Source of the DNA: an uncultured Bacteroidales bacterium
GTDB taxonomy: Bacteria > Bacteroidota > Bacteroidia > Bacteroidales > F082
DNA: 19,227 nucleotides
NCBI GenBank assembly: GCA_937896505.1
Contig: CALBNP010000044.1
Location: 1-19,227 of the forward strand
Direction of reading: 5' to 3'
Shown here: in pieces, positions 7,314-14,389 of the stretch
How positions within the stretch are numbered: position 1 is the first letter of the stretch
How the letters are laid out: each line of letters begins with the position of its first letter
The notes under the pieces: model-generated
The model's input: the letters and a program-made list of their open reading frames with translations, nothing else
Told to the model about the DNA's origin: nothing
The model's database searches: none
Made by a program: the position numbers and the translations under genes

Positions 7314-8270
7314 ATGGGAACAATCATACCACTCATTTTCCTCATTGTAGGTTTCGTCCTTCTAATCTACGGAGCCAACTGGCTCGTTGATGGAGCCACT
7401 TCCATTGGCGTGCGTGCTAAGATGTCGCCACTCATCATCGGACTCACCATCGTAGCTTTCGGCACTTCGCTGCCCGAACTGATGGTCAACATCTTCTCCT
7501 GCGCCAAAGGCAGTTCCGAGCTGGCCATCGGCAACATCGTGGGCAGCAACACCATGAACATCCTGCTCATCTTGGGCGTGAGTGCCCTTGTTTGTCCCAT
7601 CAATGTGAACCGCATCTCCATCAGGCGCGACATTCCAGCAGGTTTCATCGCTACCGCCATGCTCTATTTCATGGCCAACGACACGATATGGGGCTCGCAT
7701 CACACCGTCAATTGGGTTGACGGCATCGTCTTGCTGCTGATGGGCTTCGCCTACCTGCTGCTCACCTTGCTAAAGAACGACGAGACCGACCGCAACGAAG
7801 AAATGCAAACAGCTTTGCCGTGGGGAAAGACGGCTTTATTCATCGTAGCTGGCGTTGTCAGTTTATACTTAGGAGGCGAATTCGTGTCGCGCAATGCGCA
7901 AATCCTCGCCCGCAACTGGGGCATGAGCGAGAACACCATCGGTCTAACCATCGTGGCCACTGCAACCTCGCTGCCCGAACTCATCACCTCCATCGTGGCG
8001 GCACGCAAAGGCAACTCCGACATTGCAATAGGTAATGTACTAGGCTCCAACATCCTGAACATTTTCATTGTGTTAGGCATAAGTTCGCTCATCCTTCCCT
8101 TGAAGTTCGACTTTACCATGAACATGGAGCTGTTCATCCTCTTCGCCGCCAATGCCTTGATGTTGCTTTTCGTTTTCACAGGCAAAGGCCACAAGATTTC
8201 GCGTGCCGAGGGAGCCTTGCTTGTGTTGGGTTATGTGGGCTTCGTAACTTACTCTCTAATCGCAGCCTGA
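7314..8270 (+). CDS. Calcium/sodium antiporter, CaCA family (YrbG-like)
   Basis: 318 residues, an inner-membrane cation exchanger, likely Na+/Ca2+ (or K+-dependent). The two diagnostic alpha repeats are plain: AFGTSLPELMVN at 48-59 with GNIVGSNTMN at 73-82, and TATSLPELITSI at 216-227 with GNVLGSNILN at 240-249. These inverted repeats form the ion site, whose acidic Glu is present in both (SLPEL). About ten hydrophobic segments are separated by a hydrophilic central loop at about 154-170 (KNDETDRNEE). The gene starts 96 bp after yggS with no promoter box I can recognise, so read-through from yggS is likely. It ends converging on a lipoprotein gene. Confidence 0.95.
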   Translation: MGTIIPLIFLIVGFVLLIYGANWLVDGATSIGVRAKMSPLIIGLTIVAFGTSLPELMVNIFSCAKGSSELAIGNIVGSNTMNILLILGVSALVCPINVNRISIRRDIPAGFIATAMLYFMANDTIWGSHHTVNWVDGIVLLLMGFAYLLLTLLKNDETDRNEEMQTALPWGKTALFIVAGVVSLYLGGEFVSRNAQILARNWGMSENTIGLTIVATATSLPELITSIVAARKGNSDIAIGNVLGSNILNIFIVLGISSLILPLKFDFTMNMELFILFAANALMLLFVFTGKGHKISRAEGALLVLGYVGFVTYSLIAA

Positions 8271-8288
8271 CAGCCTCACAATCTATGA

Positions 8289-8323
8289 TAAAAACAAAGA
8301 CGCTGCATGTTTGCAAGCGTCCT
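8289..8323 (-). terminator. Intrinsic terminator of the 8351-8839 lipoprotein gene
   Basis: On the minus strand GACGCT pairs with AGCGTC, with an inner GCA/TGC pair around a short loop, followed by TTTGTTTTTATC. On the plus strand the hairpin is followed by CTTGTTC, so it is better placed to stop minus-strand transcription, though it may also act on the antiporter mRNA. Confidence 0.75.
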
Positions 8324-8350
8324 TGTTCAATTAATATTGGCTACTTGTTT

Positions 8351-8839
8351 TTAATCAGCCAGTTGGAAAGCGGCCTTCACGGCATTATAGTCTTCGTAGT
8401 TGACATCAGAGCGGCTGCTATAGACAGCGGCAGGAATGACGACAATCTTGAATCTGTGAGTATCAGGACGGTAGCCATCATATAAATCATTTTCGGTCCA
8501 GAATATGCTCACGCCTCTATCATAAGAAGATACTTCAAGAGATGAGGAATAGTAGGAAACCGAACCATCTTCGTTTTCTTGCGAATAATAGAAAGTCATA
8601 GGAATCTGCCGCCAAGTTCCATCTGAGTCCATATAGACCAAAACTGCGCCATGTTCATTGACATTAGAGTTAATGGCATCATAATCAATGTCAACACGCC
8701 ATGATGTTTTGTCCCAATACCAATCATTGGAATAAACCATCACGGTTGACGAGACTACATTGTTAGTAATCACGGTCTTGTTGCACGACACTGAAAACAG
8801 GGCAACAAGAGCAAGGAAAAAGATACTTAATTTCTTCAT
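8351..8839 (-). CDS. Predicted lipoprotein of unknown function
   Basis: 162 residues. The N terminus MKKLSIFFLALVALFSVSCNK is a type II signal peptide with lipobox SVSC and acylated Cys19, so the protein should be anchored in the inner or outer membrane facing the periplasm or surface. The mature part is rich in Tyr, Ser, Trp and Asp (for example NDWYWDKTSW, YYSSSLEVSSYD), predicted mostly beta, and contains no motif I recognise. It stands alone, with its own promoter (exact -7 box) and terminator, divergent from the EamA gene. A+T content is higher than in the surrounding housekeeping genes. Function unknown. Confidence 0.85.
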   Translation of the reverse strand: MKKLSIFFLALVALFSVSCNKTVITNNVVSSTVMVYSNDWYWDKTSWRVDIDYDAINSNVNEHGAVLVYMDSDGTWRQIPMTFYYSQENEDGSVSYYSSSLEVSSYDRGVSIFWTENDLYDGYRPDTHRFKIVVIPAAVYSSRSDVNYEDYNAVKAAFQLAD

Positions 8840-8892
8840 TTTGAATAGTTTTTTTATTGTTAATACTTTATTATTTGACTTTTTGCTATGTG

Positions 8893-8900
8893 CAAATATA
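8893..8900 (-). promoter_or_regulatory. -7 element of the lipoprotein promoter
   Basis: Minus strand TATATTTG, an exact TAnnTTTG match, 53 bp upstream of the ATG at 8839. This is the longest predicted leader in the window, and the leader is very A+T rich. No clear -33 TTTG. Confidence 0.7.
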
Positions 8901-8951
8901 CAATAATCTTGCCGAAATGTGCCGATTTAGGAGTCGAAGCGAAAAAAAGCC

Positions 8952-8959
8952 TACTTTTG
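8952..8959 (+). promoter_or_regulatory. -7 element of the EamA transporter promoter
   Basis: TACTTTTG is an exact TAnnTTTG match ending only five bases before the ATG at 8965. Transcription would begin at or beside the start codon, giving a leaderless or nearly leaderless mRNA. A TTTAG at 8926-8930 is in the right range for a weak -33 element. Confidence 0.7.
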
Positions 8960-8964
8960 CGGCC

Positions 8965-9855
8965 ATGAAAGACAAGAATTTTTGGGTTCACCTTGCTGGT
9001 GTCGCAGCCATGATATTTTGGGGCATGTCGTTCATCTGGTCCACCCAGGTTTATGATAGCCTCAATCCAACGGCCACCATTTTCCTACGGTTAGTGGTCG
9101 CCACAATCTTTTTCACAGCTATTCTATTCATTTTCAGGCTCAACGAGAAAATCAAGAAAGAGCATCTCGGTCTGTTTGCCTTGGCCGCACTCTTCGAGCC
9201 ATTCTTCTATTTCATCTTCGAGGGCTACGGACTGAAGAACACCTCCCCCATCATCGGCGCGGCCATCATCGCACTGATTCCTTTGGTCACGCCTATCGGA
9301 GCACGCATTTTCCTGAAAGAGCGCATCACGCCAATGAATGTGGTTGGCTTGATAGTGTCCTTCACGGGCGTAGTCGTCATGCTGCTCAACAAGAACATGG
9401 ACTTCGCTGCATCGCCCAAAGGTGTCCTTTTCCTTTCTGGAGCCGTGTTAGTGGCAGTAGGCTATTCCATCGCGCTCATCAAGCTGACGAAACTCTACAA
9501 ACCACTGACTATCACTTGGATGCAAAACATAATCGGAATGCTCTATTTCATTCCCTTGGTCGTGGTGATGGAACATTTCGAGCCATCCAACTTCAGTCAA
9601 ATCGGCCAATACATCGTTCCTTTGGTTTGCCTCGGCGTGTTTTGCAGCGCCATAGCCTACGCGCTTTGGGCCTTTGCCTTCAGCAAACTCGGTGCCACAC
9701 GCTCCAATGTATATAGCAACCTCATCCCCGTTTTCACTGCGATTTTCAGTTATTTCATCATCCACGAAGAAATCTCCACACAGAAAATCATCGGCATTGT
9801 TTTGGTTGTCGATGGACTAGTACTTTCACAACTGAAGAAGCAACAATCTGCTTGA
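8965..9855 (+). CDS. EamA/DMT superfamily transporter
   Basis: 296 residues from the ATG at 8965. A TTG codon at 8857 is in frame but would place the promoter box inside the gene and add a non-family N terminus. The protein has ten hydrophobic helices arranged as two EamA repeats: the first runs from FWGMSFIWS to SFTGVVVMLL, with the conserved end-of-repeat region LVTPIGARIFLKERIT; the second runs from VLVAVGYSIALI to GIVLVVDGLVLS, with CSAIAYALWAFAFSKLGATR and NLIPVFTAIFSYFIIHEE. DMT proteins export or import metabolites such as amino acids; the substrate cannot be read from sequence. It is monocistronic and its stop lies five bp from the convergent comEC stop, with no terminator between. 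Confidence 0.93.
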   Translation: MKDKNFWVHLAGVAAMIFWGMSFIWSTQVYDSLNPTATIFLRLVVATIFFTAILFIFRLNEKIKKEHLGLFALAALFEPFFYFIFEGYGLKNTSPIIGAAIIALIPLVTPIGARIFLKERITPMNVVGLIVSFTGVVVMLLNKNMDFAASPKGVLFLSGAVLVAVGYSIALIKLTKLYKPLTITWMQNIIGMLYFIPLVVVMEHFEPSNFSQIGQYIVPLVCLGVFCSAIAYALWAFAFSKLGATRSNVYSNLIPVFTAIFSYFIIHEEISTQKIIGIVLVVDGLVLSQLKKQQSA

Positions 9856-9860
9856 TTCCT

Positions 9861-11984
9861 TTACTTTAGTTCAAGGGCACCATCGGAAAGGCAATAAAAT
9901 GGCAACCCGACTTCATCGGCTTGCGACTTCCATTTTTCTGTCAAATAGGCTGGAACCGATCCGTCAATAAGCAGTTTCCCCACGTCATAGCCTAACATTA
10001 TTGAAACCACATCGGGCTTTTGTTTGCCCGTCACCAACATGAAATCTACCGGAATGCGGAACGATAGGCTATCCGAAAGGCGTTCTTCGTCCCAAAGCGC
10101 AAGCAAGGTCCCATCAAACGAAACCAGATTGGCACGTTTCTCCACAAAAACATCTCCAAAATCCTCGTCAAGACCAATACATTCAGGATGCATTGTAAGG
10201 CCCAACTTTGCCCAACGGCCTGTCATGCTGTAATCAATGGTTGAAGCATCGTCCATCAAAGTGGAATCAGCGAAAAGCACATGCTCCTTGCCCGAAACAC
10301 AATCAATGGCCGTATGGCCGCGAAGACTATAAACCAACATACCGTCTTGTCGTTCAGAGCGATAGAGCCTATAGGAAATTGAACCGACAAAGACAAGCAA
10401 CACCGACAATGTAGCAATAACGATACCTCTTTCGAGCTTGGTGACCTTATCTTCCCTAACTTTTGCGAAGACAAGAATCAATACAAAAGCAACCAGCAAC
10501 AAAAAGAATTCAAACTCACTGACATACAATCCCTTGATGATAGAGAAAGGCATACTTTCGACAAGGCTCACGAGATAGTTCATCACATAAACAGCACCCC
10601 AAACCACATAGCCAACCAAAGTGTTGACAAACGGAATCCACGACACGAGAAGTAAGACCATGCCGCTTAGAATCACAATGAAAGAAATCGGGGTCATGAA
10701 AAGGTTGCTCAACCAGAAATACGATGTGAACTGATTGAAATAGAACAAAGTAAACGGAATGGTTGCTATTTGGGCAGCCAGTGCCACCGCTGTTATCTCC
10801 CAAATCTTATCGAGGACTTTATTCTTCACACAAATCCAACCATAAATCGGCCTTTGAAGCACCACAATTCCGATGACCGCAGCATACGAAAGCTGGAAAC
10901 CGATTTCAAACAAGTTGTACGGATTGACGCACAACAGCACGAAAGCCGACGCAGCAATCGAATTGATGGCGAATCCTTTCCGTTGAAGGATGTCGCCGAC
11001 AATGACGAAGCTAATCATCAAGGCGGAACGTAAGATGGAAGGCGAAAGACCTGCAATCATGGCATAAAACCAGATGAGCACGAGCAACAGGACCTGCTTC
11101 AAAATCTTCATCCACTTCTTGCGGTTGAGGAAACTCAGCAATGCCGATGCCAGCAAGAAGATGATGCCCACATGCATGCCCGAAACGCAAAGGATGTGCA
11201 TCGAGCCGGCAGCCACATAGTTTTTCCTCACCTCATCGGCGAGGTCATCGTCATAGCCCAGCAAGATGGCAGCTGCCACGCCAAACTCGTCGCCCTGCAA
11301 GCCGCAACGGTTGAGCGAAGCCAGCAGGATGTCGCGGAAACGATAAGAGAAAGCATATAAGGGATTCGCCTCATTTGTCTGCAAGTCAATCCAATCATCT
11401 TCGCGCAAAAAAATCTGTCCGGTTATACCCTTACGCATCAGATAGTCGCGATAGTCGAACTCCCCTGGATTGGCAGGAGCCGACACCTCGGCGACAGGCG
11501 CAGGAATCGCAACGAGATCGCCGTATGCAAGCTGCATCGCGGCATCGGTTTTCTTGAAATAAGTCATCACCTTACCCGAAACCTGACGCGAAGGCAAACT
11601 ATCGGAATATTGGCTTTGCAATTCGAGGACGACTTTCATCGAGTTCTCGCGCTCGGTAGGATAGTCGAAAACCCGCGCCACATAATAGTCGGCCTCGCTT
11701 TCATAGTTACGGAAATAGTCTTTATGGACGGAAGCCTGGTGCGCCCTCGTCAAGGCATAACCAGCAACGAGGAGATAGCAAGCCATAATGCCTCCAAAAA
11801 GCCAACGCAAACGATAACGCTTCACGAAGAATGTGGCCACCAAAGCCAAGACGAGCAACGCTACCATTGCAATGCACAAAGAAAAAACAGGAACCTGAAT
11901 GTCGGTGAAAACAGCGCAGCACCAAATGCCGACCGCCAAAGGCAGAAGCATTCGCACAAACGGATATTTTGACCAGCTATCCAT
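9861..11984 (-). CDS. comEC: ComEC/Rec2 family DNA-uptake channel protein
   Basis: 707 residues. ComEC forms the inner-membrane channel that moves single-stranded DNA into the cytoplasm during natural transformation. Residues about 11-80 are hydrophobic, and about 90-200 form the DUF4131/OB-like domain with the hallmark ANPGEFDYRDYL at 171-182. The competence domain at about 215-535 shows SMHILCVSGMHVGI at 261-274, AGLSPSILRSALM at 311-323 and NLFEIGFQLSYAAVIGI at 357-373. Residues 541-707 are soluble; I see no HxHxDH metallo-beta-lactamase motif there, so the nuclease-like domain of Bacillus ComEC is absent or degenerate. The ATG overlaps the lpxB stop by eight bases, and it is the last gene of surE-lpxB-comEC. 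Competence itself cannot be concluded from this gene alone. Confidence 0.93.
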   Translation of the reverse strand: MDSWSKYPFVRMLLPLAVGIWCCAVFTDIQVPVFSLCIAMVALLVLALVATFFVKRYRLRWLFGGIMACYLLVAGYALTRAHQASVHKDYFRNYESEADYYVARVFDYPTERENSMKVVLELQSQYSDSLPSRQVSGKVMTYFKKTDAAMQLAYGDLVAIPAPVAEVSAPANPGEFDYRDYLMRKGITGQIFLREDDWIDLQTNEANPLYAFSYRFRDILLASLNRCGLQGDEFGVAAAILLGYDDDLADEVRKNYVAAGSMHILCVSGMHVGIIFLLASALLSFLNRKKWMKILKQVLLLVLIWFYAMIAGLSPSILRSALMISFVIVGDILQRKGFAINSIAASAFVLLCVNPYNLFEIGFQLSYAAVIGIVVLQRPIYGWICVKNKVLDKIWEITAVALAAQIATIPFTLFYFNQFTSYFWLSNLFMTPISFIVILSGMVLLLVSWIPFVNTLVGYVVWGAVYVMNYLVSLVESMPFSIIKGLYVSEFEFFLLLVAFVLILVFAKVREDKVTKLERGIVIATLSVLLVFVGSISYRLYRSERQDGMLVYSLRGHTAIDCVSGKEHVLFADSTLMDDASTIDYSMTGRWAKLGLTMHPECIGLDEDFGDVFVEKRANLVSFDGTLLALWDEERLSDSLSFRIPVDFMLVTGKQKPDVVSIMLGYDVGKLLIDGSVPAYLTEKWKSQADEVGLPFYCLSDGALELK

Positions 11985-13110
11985 TGTTTTCTACGCTCCG
12001 CAGCGATTCAACCACCACCGCAGCGGCTTTCCCTGATGCTCCAGCATCGCCCAGACGGCTCTGGAGTTCCATGTAGTCATCAAGAAGTTGGCTTTGCACC
12101 TTGTTGTTGCCAAGAAACCGTTGAAGTTGTGTGACGAGATTATTCTCAGTGAGGTCGCCTTGGATAAGTTCGGCGACAACCTGCTTGTCCATGACCAAGT
12201 TCACTAATGAGATATACTTGACCCGAATCAGCCGTTTTGCGATGTAGTACGACAATGGGCTGGCCTTGTAGCACACCACTTCGGGCACATTGAACAATGC
12301 CGTTTCAAGCGTCGCCGTCCCCGAAGTCACCAATGCCGCACTGGCATTCTGAAGCAACTCGCGGGTCTGATTTTCAACGAAGGTGACATCTGCCGAGCCT
12401 ATCAAAGACTTATAGAGTGTCTTATCTATCGATGGCACTCCAGCAATGACAAACTGATATTCAGGAAAATGAGGAATGACTTTCAGCATCACACCGAGCA
12501 TCCGCTTCACTTCCTGACGGCGACTGCCTGGCAAGAGGGCAATGATTTCGCGCTTCTCGCCCAAACCATTCCGACGCAAAAACGCCTGACGATTTACGCT
12601 TGGAGCTTTCGACAGCTCGTCGAGAAGAGGATTGCCGATATAAGTCACGTCAACACCATAATTCTTGTAAAACTCTTCCTCAAACGGGAGAATCACGAGC
12701 ATCTTGTCAACAGAATTTTTAATCTTCTTGACACGCCGACGTTTCCATGCCCAAACCTGTGGCGAAATATAATAGAACACGCGGAAGCCCTTTTCGTGCG
12801 CAAACTTGGCCATGCGCAGGTTGAAACCCGGATAATCGACCAAGATGACCGCATCAGGCTGGAAAGCCACCATATCTTTCTTGCATTCCCTAATGTTGCC
12901 TATCACCTTATGCAGATTGGCGACCACCTCAACAAAGCCCATGAAAGCCATGTGGCGGATGTGCTTCACCAATGTAACGCCTTGCTCCTTCATCCGGTCG
13001 CCTCCCCAAGCTCTAATCTCAGCCCGTGGGTCTTTCCTCTTGATTTCGGCAATGAGGTTGGCTGCATGCATGTCGCCTGAGACCTCGCCTGCTATGATGT
13101 AGTATTTCAT
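11977..13110 (-). CDS. lpxB: Lipid-A-disaccharide synthase LpxB
   Basis: 377 residues from the ATG at 13110, the usual length. LpxB condenses UDP-2,3-diacylglucosamine with lipid X to make the lipid A disaccharide at the inner membrane. Signatures are IIAGEVSGDMHAANLI near the N terminus, HMAFMGFVEV, YYISPQVWAWK, PFEEEFYKNYGVDVTYIGNP, LLPGSRRQEV and TSGTATLETA, all characteristic of this GT19 glycosyltransferase. An upstream in-frame extension to 13239 would translate the heptad repeat and part of the preceding gene and does not resemble the family, so it is rejected. It overlaps comEC by eight bases and follows the small membrane protein gene by 32 bp. It supplies the substrate of LpxK encoded nearby. 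Confidence 0.96.
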   Translation of the reverse strand: MKYYIIAGEVSGDMHAANLIAEIKRKDPRAEIRAWGGDRMKEQGVTLVKHIRHMAFMGFVEVVANLHKVIGNIRECKKDMVAFQPDAVILVDYPGFNLRMAKFAHEKGFRVFYYISPQVWAWKRRRVKKIKNSVDKMLVILPFEEEFYKNYGVDVTYIGNPLLDELSKAPSVNRQAFLRRNGLGEKREIIALLPGSRRQEVKRMLGVMLKVIPHFPEYQFVIAGVPSIDKTLYKSLIGSADVTFVENQTRELLQNASAALVTSGTATLETALFNVPEVVCYKASPLSYYIAKRLIRVKYISLVNLVMDKQVVAELIQGDLTENNLVTQLQRFLGNNKVQSQLLDDYMELQSRLGDAGASGKAAAVVVESLRSVENNG

Positions 13111-13111
13111 T

Positions 13112-13144
13112 GAATTAAGAATTAGGAATGAAGAATGAAGAATT
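13112..13144. repeat. 7-bp tandem array between the small membrane protein gene and lpxB
   Basis: Heptads GAATTAA, GAATTAG, GAATGAA, GAATGAA and a partial GAATT run continuously from 13112 to 13144. They occupy almost the whole 32-bp gap and reach into the stop codon of the upstream gene. The array forms the 5' leader region of lpxB. Confidence 0.85.
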
Positions 13145-13397
13145 ATCTTAGGGTTAGGATAAGGATGACAAACAAGGCGAGAATGGTGACAAGCATGATG
13201 CCTTTGCCTATGCTCTCCTTCTTCCATTTCACGAGGCACATCCTAAACAGAATGATGCCAGGAAACGAAGCAAGAAGATAAGGTGTATTGGTTGGAACGC
13301 TTTCACCCCAAGGGATGAGACTGAGCAGGAAACCGACCAAGGCGTAAATAGCAACGCCAAAAGCAAGGCCAATCCAAAAGTTATCTTTGATTTTCAT
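13143..13397 (-). CDS. Small predicted membrane protein, three helices
   Basis: 84 residues from the ATG at 13397; a GTG at 13403 overlapping the surE stop is a possible alternative start, adding two residues. Three hydrophobic segments are visible: about 9-29 (LAFGVAIYALVGFLLSLI), about 40-56 (LLASFPGIILFRMCLV) and about 64-83 (GIMLVTILALFVILILTL), with a basic KWKKES loop between the last two. No conserved motif or family is recognised. Its position between surE and lpxB in one operon, with a gap of only a few bases after surE, supports that it is expressed. It may be a membrane accessory of lipid A synthesis, but that is only a guess from context. Confidence 0.72.
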   Translation of the reverse strand: MKIKDNFWIGLAFGVAIYALVGFLLSLIPWGESVPTNTPYLLASFPGIILFRMCLVKWKKESIGKGIMLVTILALFVILILTLR

Positions 13398-13402
13398 ATT
13401 CA

Positions 13403-14185
13403 CTATAAGATTAATTCGTAGGGTTTAAAGAAACTGAAATGTTGGTGTGCCGTCCAATCGTAACAAGTGGGCACCAATGAGGCAAAGTTATGTTCAACAG
13501 CATATAAATCAGTGCCTTCCATCACATCATTACTTACAAATTCGCCTTCAAGATTGTAGTAAACGCGCCCTTCGCTATCATAATAATCATGGAAAAACTC
13601 CCTCCAATAGCCAGTGGCTTGCCGACAAACCCTAACACCTTGAATAGGTTGTTCTCCCCTCTTCGGGAAGTTCACATTGAGGCAAATGCCTTGTGGTAGG
13701 CCTTCCGAAAGGACCCGGCGCACGATGCTCACGATGAAGTCATCGAGGTGGTCGAAATCGGCATCGTCGTCGAAACAGTCGAGGCTGAAAGCCACAGCGG
13801 GAATGCCATCCATGCAAGCTTCTACAGCAGCCGAAACCGTAGCGGAATAGACCACAGTTGAACCAGCGTTTGAGCCATGATTGATACCCGACACCACAAG
13901 ATCGGGACGACGCGGCAACACTTTCTGATAACCGAGTTTCACACAATCGACAGGCGTTCCGTTGCAGCGGTATTCCTTGTAGCCAAAGCCGCTGTTGTCT
14001 TCTTCAACCAAGTTGACATACAACGGATTGCGCAAAGTGGCGGAATGACTCTTCGACGACATTACTCCATCAGTAGAAATGACCGCAACCTCGCCTATCC
14101 CGCGCATCAGGGAAACGAGCTTGCGAAGCCCTTTGGCCGCGTGGCCATCGTCGTTGGTGATTAGTATCAGTGGTGTTGATTGCAT
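13403..14185 (-). CDS. surE: 5'/3'-nucleotidase SurE
   Basis: 260 residues from the ATG at 14185; the TTG at 14206 lies inside the -7 box and is rejected. SurE is a metal-dependent cytosolic phosphatase acting on nucleoside 5'- and 3'-monophosphates and related substrates, linked to stationary-phase survival. Motifs are the metal-binding LITNDDG at 8-14, the Ser-containing SSKSHSATL, NGTPVDCVKLG, and VSGINHGSNAGS with the conserved Asn, then YSATVSAAVEAC. It is the first gene of the surE > membrane protein > lpxB > comEC operon and has the best promoter of the window, with both -33 and -7 elements matched. Confidence 0.96.
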   Translation of the reverse strand: MQSTPLILITNDDGHAAKGLRKLVSLMRGIGEVAVISTDGVMSSKSHSATLRNPLYVNLVEEDNSGFGYKEYRCNGTPVDCVKLGYQKVLPRRPDLVVSGINHGSNAGSTVVYSATVSAAVEACMDGIPAVAFSLDCFDDDADFDHLDDFIVSIVRRVLSEGLPQGICLNVNFPKRGEQPIQGVRVCRQATGYWREFFHDYYDSEGRVYYNLEGEFVSNDVMEGTDLYAVEHNFASLVPTCYDWTAHQHFSFFKPYELIL

Positions 14186-14203
14186 AGTAAAAGAATGAGG
14201 GTG

Positions 14204-14235
14204 CAAAAATAAGCAGAAAAAAGCAAAAAAGCAAA
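14204..14235 (-). promoter_or_regulatory. Promoter of the surE-lpxB-comEC operon
   Basis: On the minus strand TTTG (14232-14235) is followed by a 20-bp spacer and TATTTTTG (14204-14211). Both elements and the spacing fit the Bacteroidetes -33/-7 consensus exactly. The ATG lies 18 bp beyond the box. Confidence 0.85.
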
Positions 14236-14259
14236 TGCTCAGTGACTGTTTTGATTTTC

Positions 14260-14308
14260 AAAAAAGCCTATGTCATACCGACGAAGGAGAGTATTTATAG
14301 GCTTTTTT
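14260..14308 (-). terminator. Bidirectional-type terminator downstream of maf
   Basis: AAAAAAGCCTAT (14260-14271) pairs perfectly with ATAGGCTTTTTT (14297-14308), a 12-bp stem, with an inner ATAC/GTAT pair in the 25-nt loop. T tracts end the hairpin on both strands. On the minus strand it would end the maf transcript before the surE promoter. Confidence 0.85.
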
Positions 14309-14310
14309 GA

Positions 14311-14371
14311 GTGAAACAAACAACAATAGATTTCTTCCCTATGGTCGAAATGAAATTGTTATTTGTTTCAC
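14311..14371. repeat. 61-nt palindrome in the maf-surE intergenic region
   Basis: Left arm GTGAAACAAACAACAAT (14311-14327) pairs with ATTGTTATTTGTTTCAC (14355-14371): 16 of 17 positions match. Inside the 27-nt loop, ATTTC (14330-14334) pairs with GAAAT (14347-14351). No T tract follows on either side. It lies between the maf stop and the terminator hairpin, so it would be in the 3' untranslated region of maf. Confidence 0.85.
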
Positions 14372-14389
14372 CTAAATCAAAACAGACTT

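Noticed and set aside
8857..8964. Upstream extension of the EamA gene from a TTG at 8857
   Set aside because: The added 36 residues include the region of the exact promoter box and do not resemble a DMT N terminus; the ATG at 8965 gives normal family length.
13111..13239. Upstream extension of lpxB to 13239
   Set aside because: It would overlap the small membrane protein gene and translate the heptad array; the conserved LpxB N terminus begins at the ATG at 13110.
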